This document shows, in pieces, positions 63,135 to 64,000 of a stretch of DNA of 64,000 nucleotides. The DNA lies in the IMG/VR virus record IMGVR_UViG_3300028895_000635, positions 1 to 64,000 of that record. The stretch is one strand, 5' to 3'. The position numbers and the translations under genes are program-made. Position 1 is the stretch's first letter. Each line of letters opens with the position of its first letter. The notes below the pieces were generated by a model. The model worked only from the letters and a program-made list of their open reading frames with translations, was not told where the DNA came from and did not search any database. The DNA is from a virus.

Positions 63135-64000
63135 ATCCGGCCTCCGGGTGTCGCTCGCGCCATATTTCGAGAAGCTGCTCGTCCGTATAGCCGCCAATCT
63201 TGGTGTCGTACTGCTGCATCTTCATGCCCTTGATCTCGAGCAATCCGTCGACTTCTTCCTCAACGGCGTCGGCGACCAACAGCGGGTACCGCTGTTTCAT
63301 GATGCGGTAGACGTCGTTGAACACCAGGCGGATTTCCCGCTCGGCGTACCGCGACGTGCGCATCATTAGGATATGTCGCAATGCCCGTAGATTGGCCGAC
63401 CAGCCGATCTCGTTGGCTTGGCCGTTCGGGGCGATTCTGCGCAGCGCAGATGTGATCTTCTTCTTCAACGCGAACGCCATCGTGTCGTCGGTCGACAGCC
63501 CTGTCTTATTGGCCATACGCTTATAGGCCTTCTGGATCTTCTTGACGATCGCCTTGATCTCGTCCTCGACGCACTCCAACAGCGGATCGCTGATGAAGTC
63601 GATCTTGTCGATCCGGCAGTAACGCCCCGACGTCTGGCTGAAAGCCACGCCGATGCGGTGACGGACGAACTCGTGGGTCATTACCCGGCTGCAATTCGTG
63701 GTGACGAAGTTGAACCAGATATGCTCGAAGACCGACCCGTGGCCCGTCTCGAAGCAGTTCTCGATGTTGTTCTTGACGTCGCGGACACGGGAGACATTCG
63801 CGTTCTTCCCTAGTACCAGTGACTTGTAGCACAACTTCGCGTAGAAGGCGATCATCGCCTCTTCGGGGGTCAAGCCGTCGTGTACGGCTTCGTTGTATGA
63901 CTTCAGAAAGTCTTCCTGACCAGTGGCCTGCAGATAAGCATGCAGCCCCTCCTCGTCGACCGATGTGTGGCCGATAAGGAAGGTCTGCGGGGTTACGAAC
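63118..64000 (-). CDS. thyX: flavin-dependent thymidylate synthase (5' end cut off)
   Basis: Reads past the right edge; about 293 residues are visible. FVTPQTFLIG near the edge, then HGSVFEHIWFNF, and the signature FVRHRIGVAFSQTSGRY with RHR and the following Ser of the ThyX motif. It makes dTMP from dUMP with FAD and NADPH, using methylene-tetrahydrofolate. Common in large phages. A TTG codon at 63873 would only be an internal start. Pairs with dTMP kinase at 2584. Confidence 0.95.
   Translation of the reverse strand, partial: FVTPQTFLIGHTSVDEEGLHAYLQATGQEDFLKSYNEAVHDGLTPEEAMIAFYAKLCYKSLVLGKNANVSRVRDVKNNIENCFETGHGSVFEHIWFNFVTTNCSRVMTHEFVRHRIGVAFSQTSGRYCRIDKIDFISDPLLECVEDEIKAIVKKIQKAYKRMANKTGLSTDDTMAFALKKKITSALRRIAPNGQANEIGWSANLRALRHILMMRTSRYAEREIRLVFNDVYRIMKQRYPLLVADAVEEEVDGLLEIKGMKMQQYDTKIGGYTDEQLLEIWRERHPEAGYGIGE

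Noticed and set aside
1-64000. TAG reassigned as a sense codon throughout
   Set aside because: TAG ends several genes at natural positions, for example at 3418 and 9224, where the next gene starts at once.
1-64000. CRISPR array, insertion sequence or integrase/attachment site
   Set aside because: No direct-repeat/spacer array, transposase motif, integrase or flanking repeat was seen.

Overview
The window is an internal piece of a large tailed-phage genome (Caudoviricetes-like), or a close relative integrated elsewhere. Evidence for a phage: a portal-like protein, long glycine-rich and proline/alanine-rich virion-type proteins, a LamG plus beta-helix protein, and phage-style metabolism genes (ThyX, dTMP kinase, a RuvC-like resolvase, a DnaQ-like exonuclease). 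Every gene I can support reads on the minus strand, with short gaps or small start/stop overlaps, and both ends of the window cut through a gene. The host is not identified. A PEP-CTERM surface-sorting signal on one protein and a Tat-type leader on another suggest a Gram-negative host with an exosortase system (Planctomycetota/Verrucomicrobiota-type bacteria or an EPS-forming proteobacterium); this is inference.

Layout in the direction of transcription (right to left). 64-57 kb: ThyX, a HhH-GPD DNA glycosylase, a DnaQ-like exonuclease, a RuvC-like resolvase, unknown proteins, and a tRNA-like sequence. 57-46 kb: unknown proteins, a portal-like protein with a zinc-finger insertion, a glycosyltransferase, and a SEC-C zinc protein. 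46-33.7 kb: many small accessory genes separated by terminators, promoters and a repeated 16-bp dyad. These include an HD hydrolase, the PEP-CTERM protein, a family of small paralogues, and a sequence like the RNA polymerase alpha C-terminal domain lying in frame behind an amber stop. 33.6-20 kb: virion and host-contact proteins, namely a signal-peptide protein, a possible glycoside hydrolase, the LamG/beta-helix protein, two tandem trypsin-like proteases (one split by a frameshift), glycine-zipper proteins, and one sulfotransferase. 19.9-7.2 kb: a glycan island with sulfotransferases, glycosyltransferases, a nucleotidyltransferase/GHMP-kinase fusion, a mutarotase fusion, a cupin, a class II aldolase, a papain-like protease, a GroES-like protein and a cold-shock protein. 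7.2-0 kb: a MerR-like regulator, an OMP-decarboxylase-like protein, a histidine phosphatase, dTMP kinase, a ribbon-helix-helix protein, and a 2H-phosphoesterase-like protein.

The genes suggest a phage that makes its own nucleotides and repair enzymes and devotes about 12 kb to building, activating and sulfating sugars, either to decorate its virion or to change the host surface. The most unusual signals are the hidden alpha-CTD-like domain behind a TAG codon, the dyad TTGWTCAnnTGAWCAA found ten times mostly just upstream of start codons, a short basic tag (RxPRxIRLR type) at the ends of five otherwise unrelated proteins, five sulfotransferase-like genes plus a fungal-type mannosyltransferase, and a protease gene interrupted in a GGGG run beside an intact paralogue.
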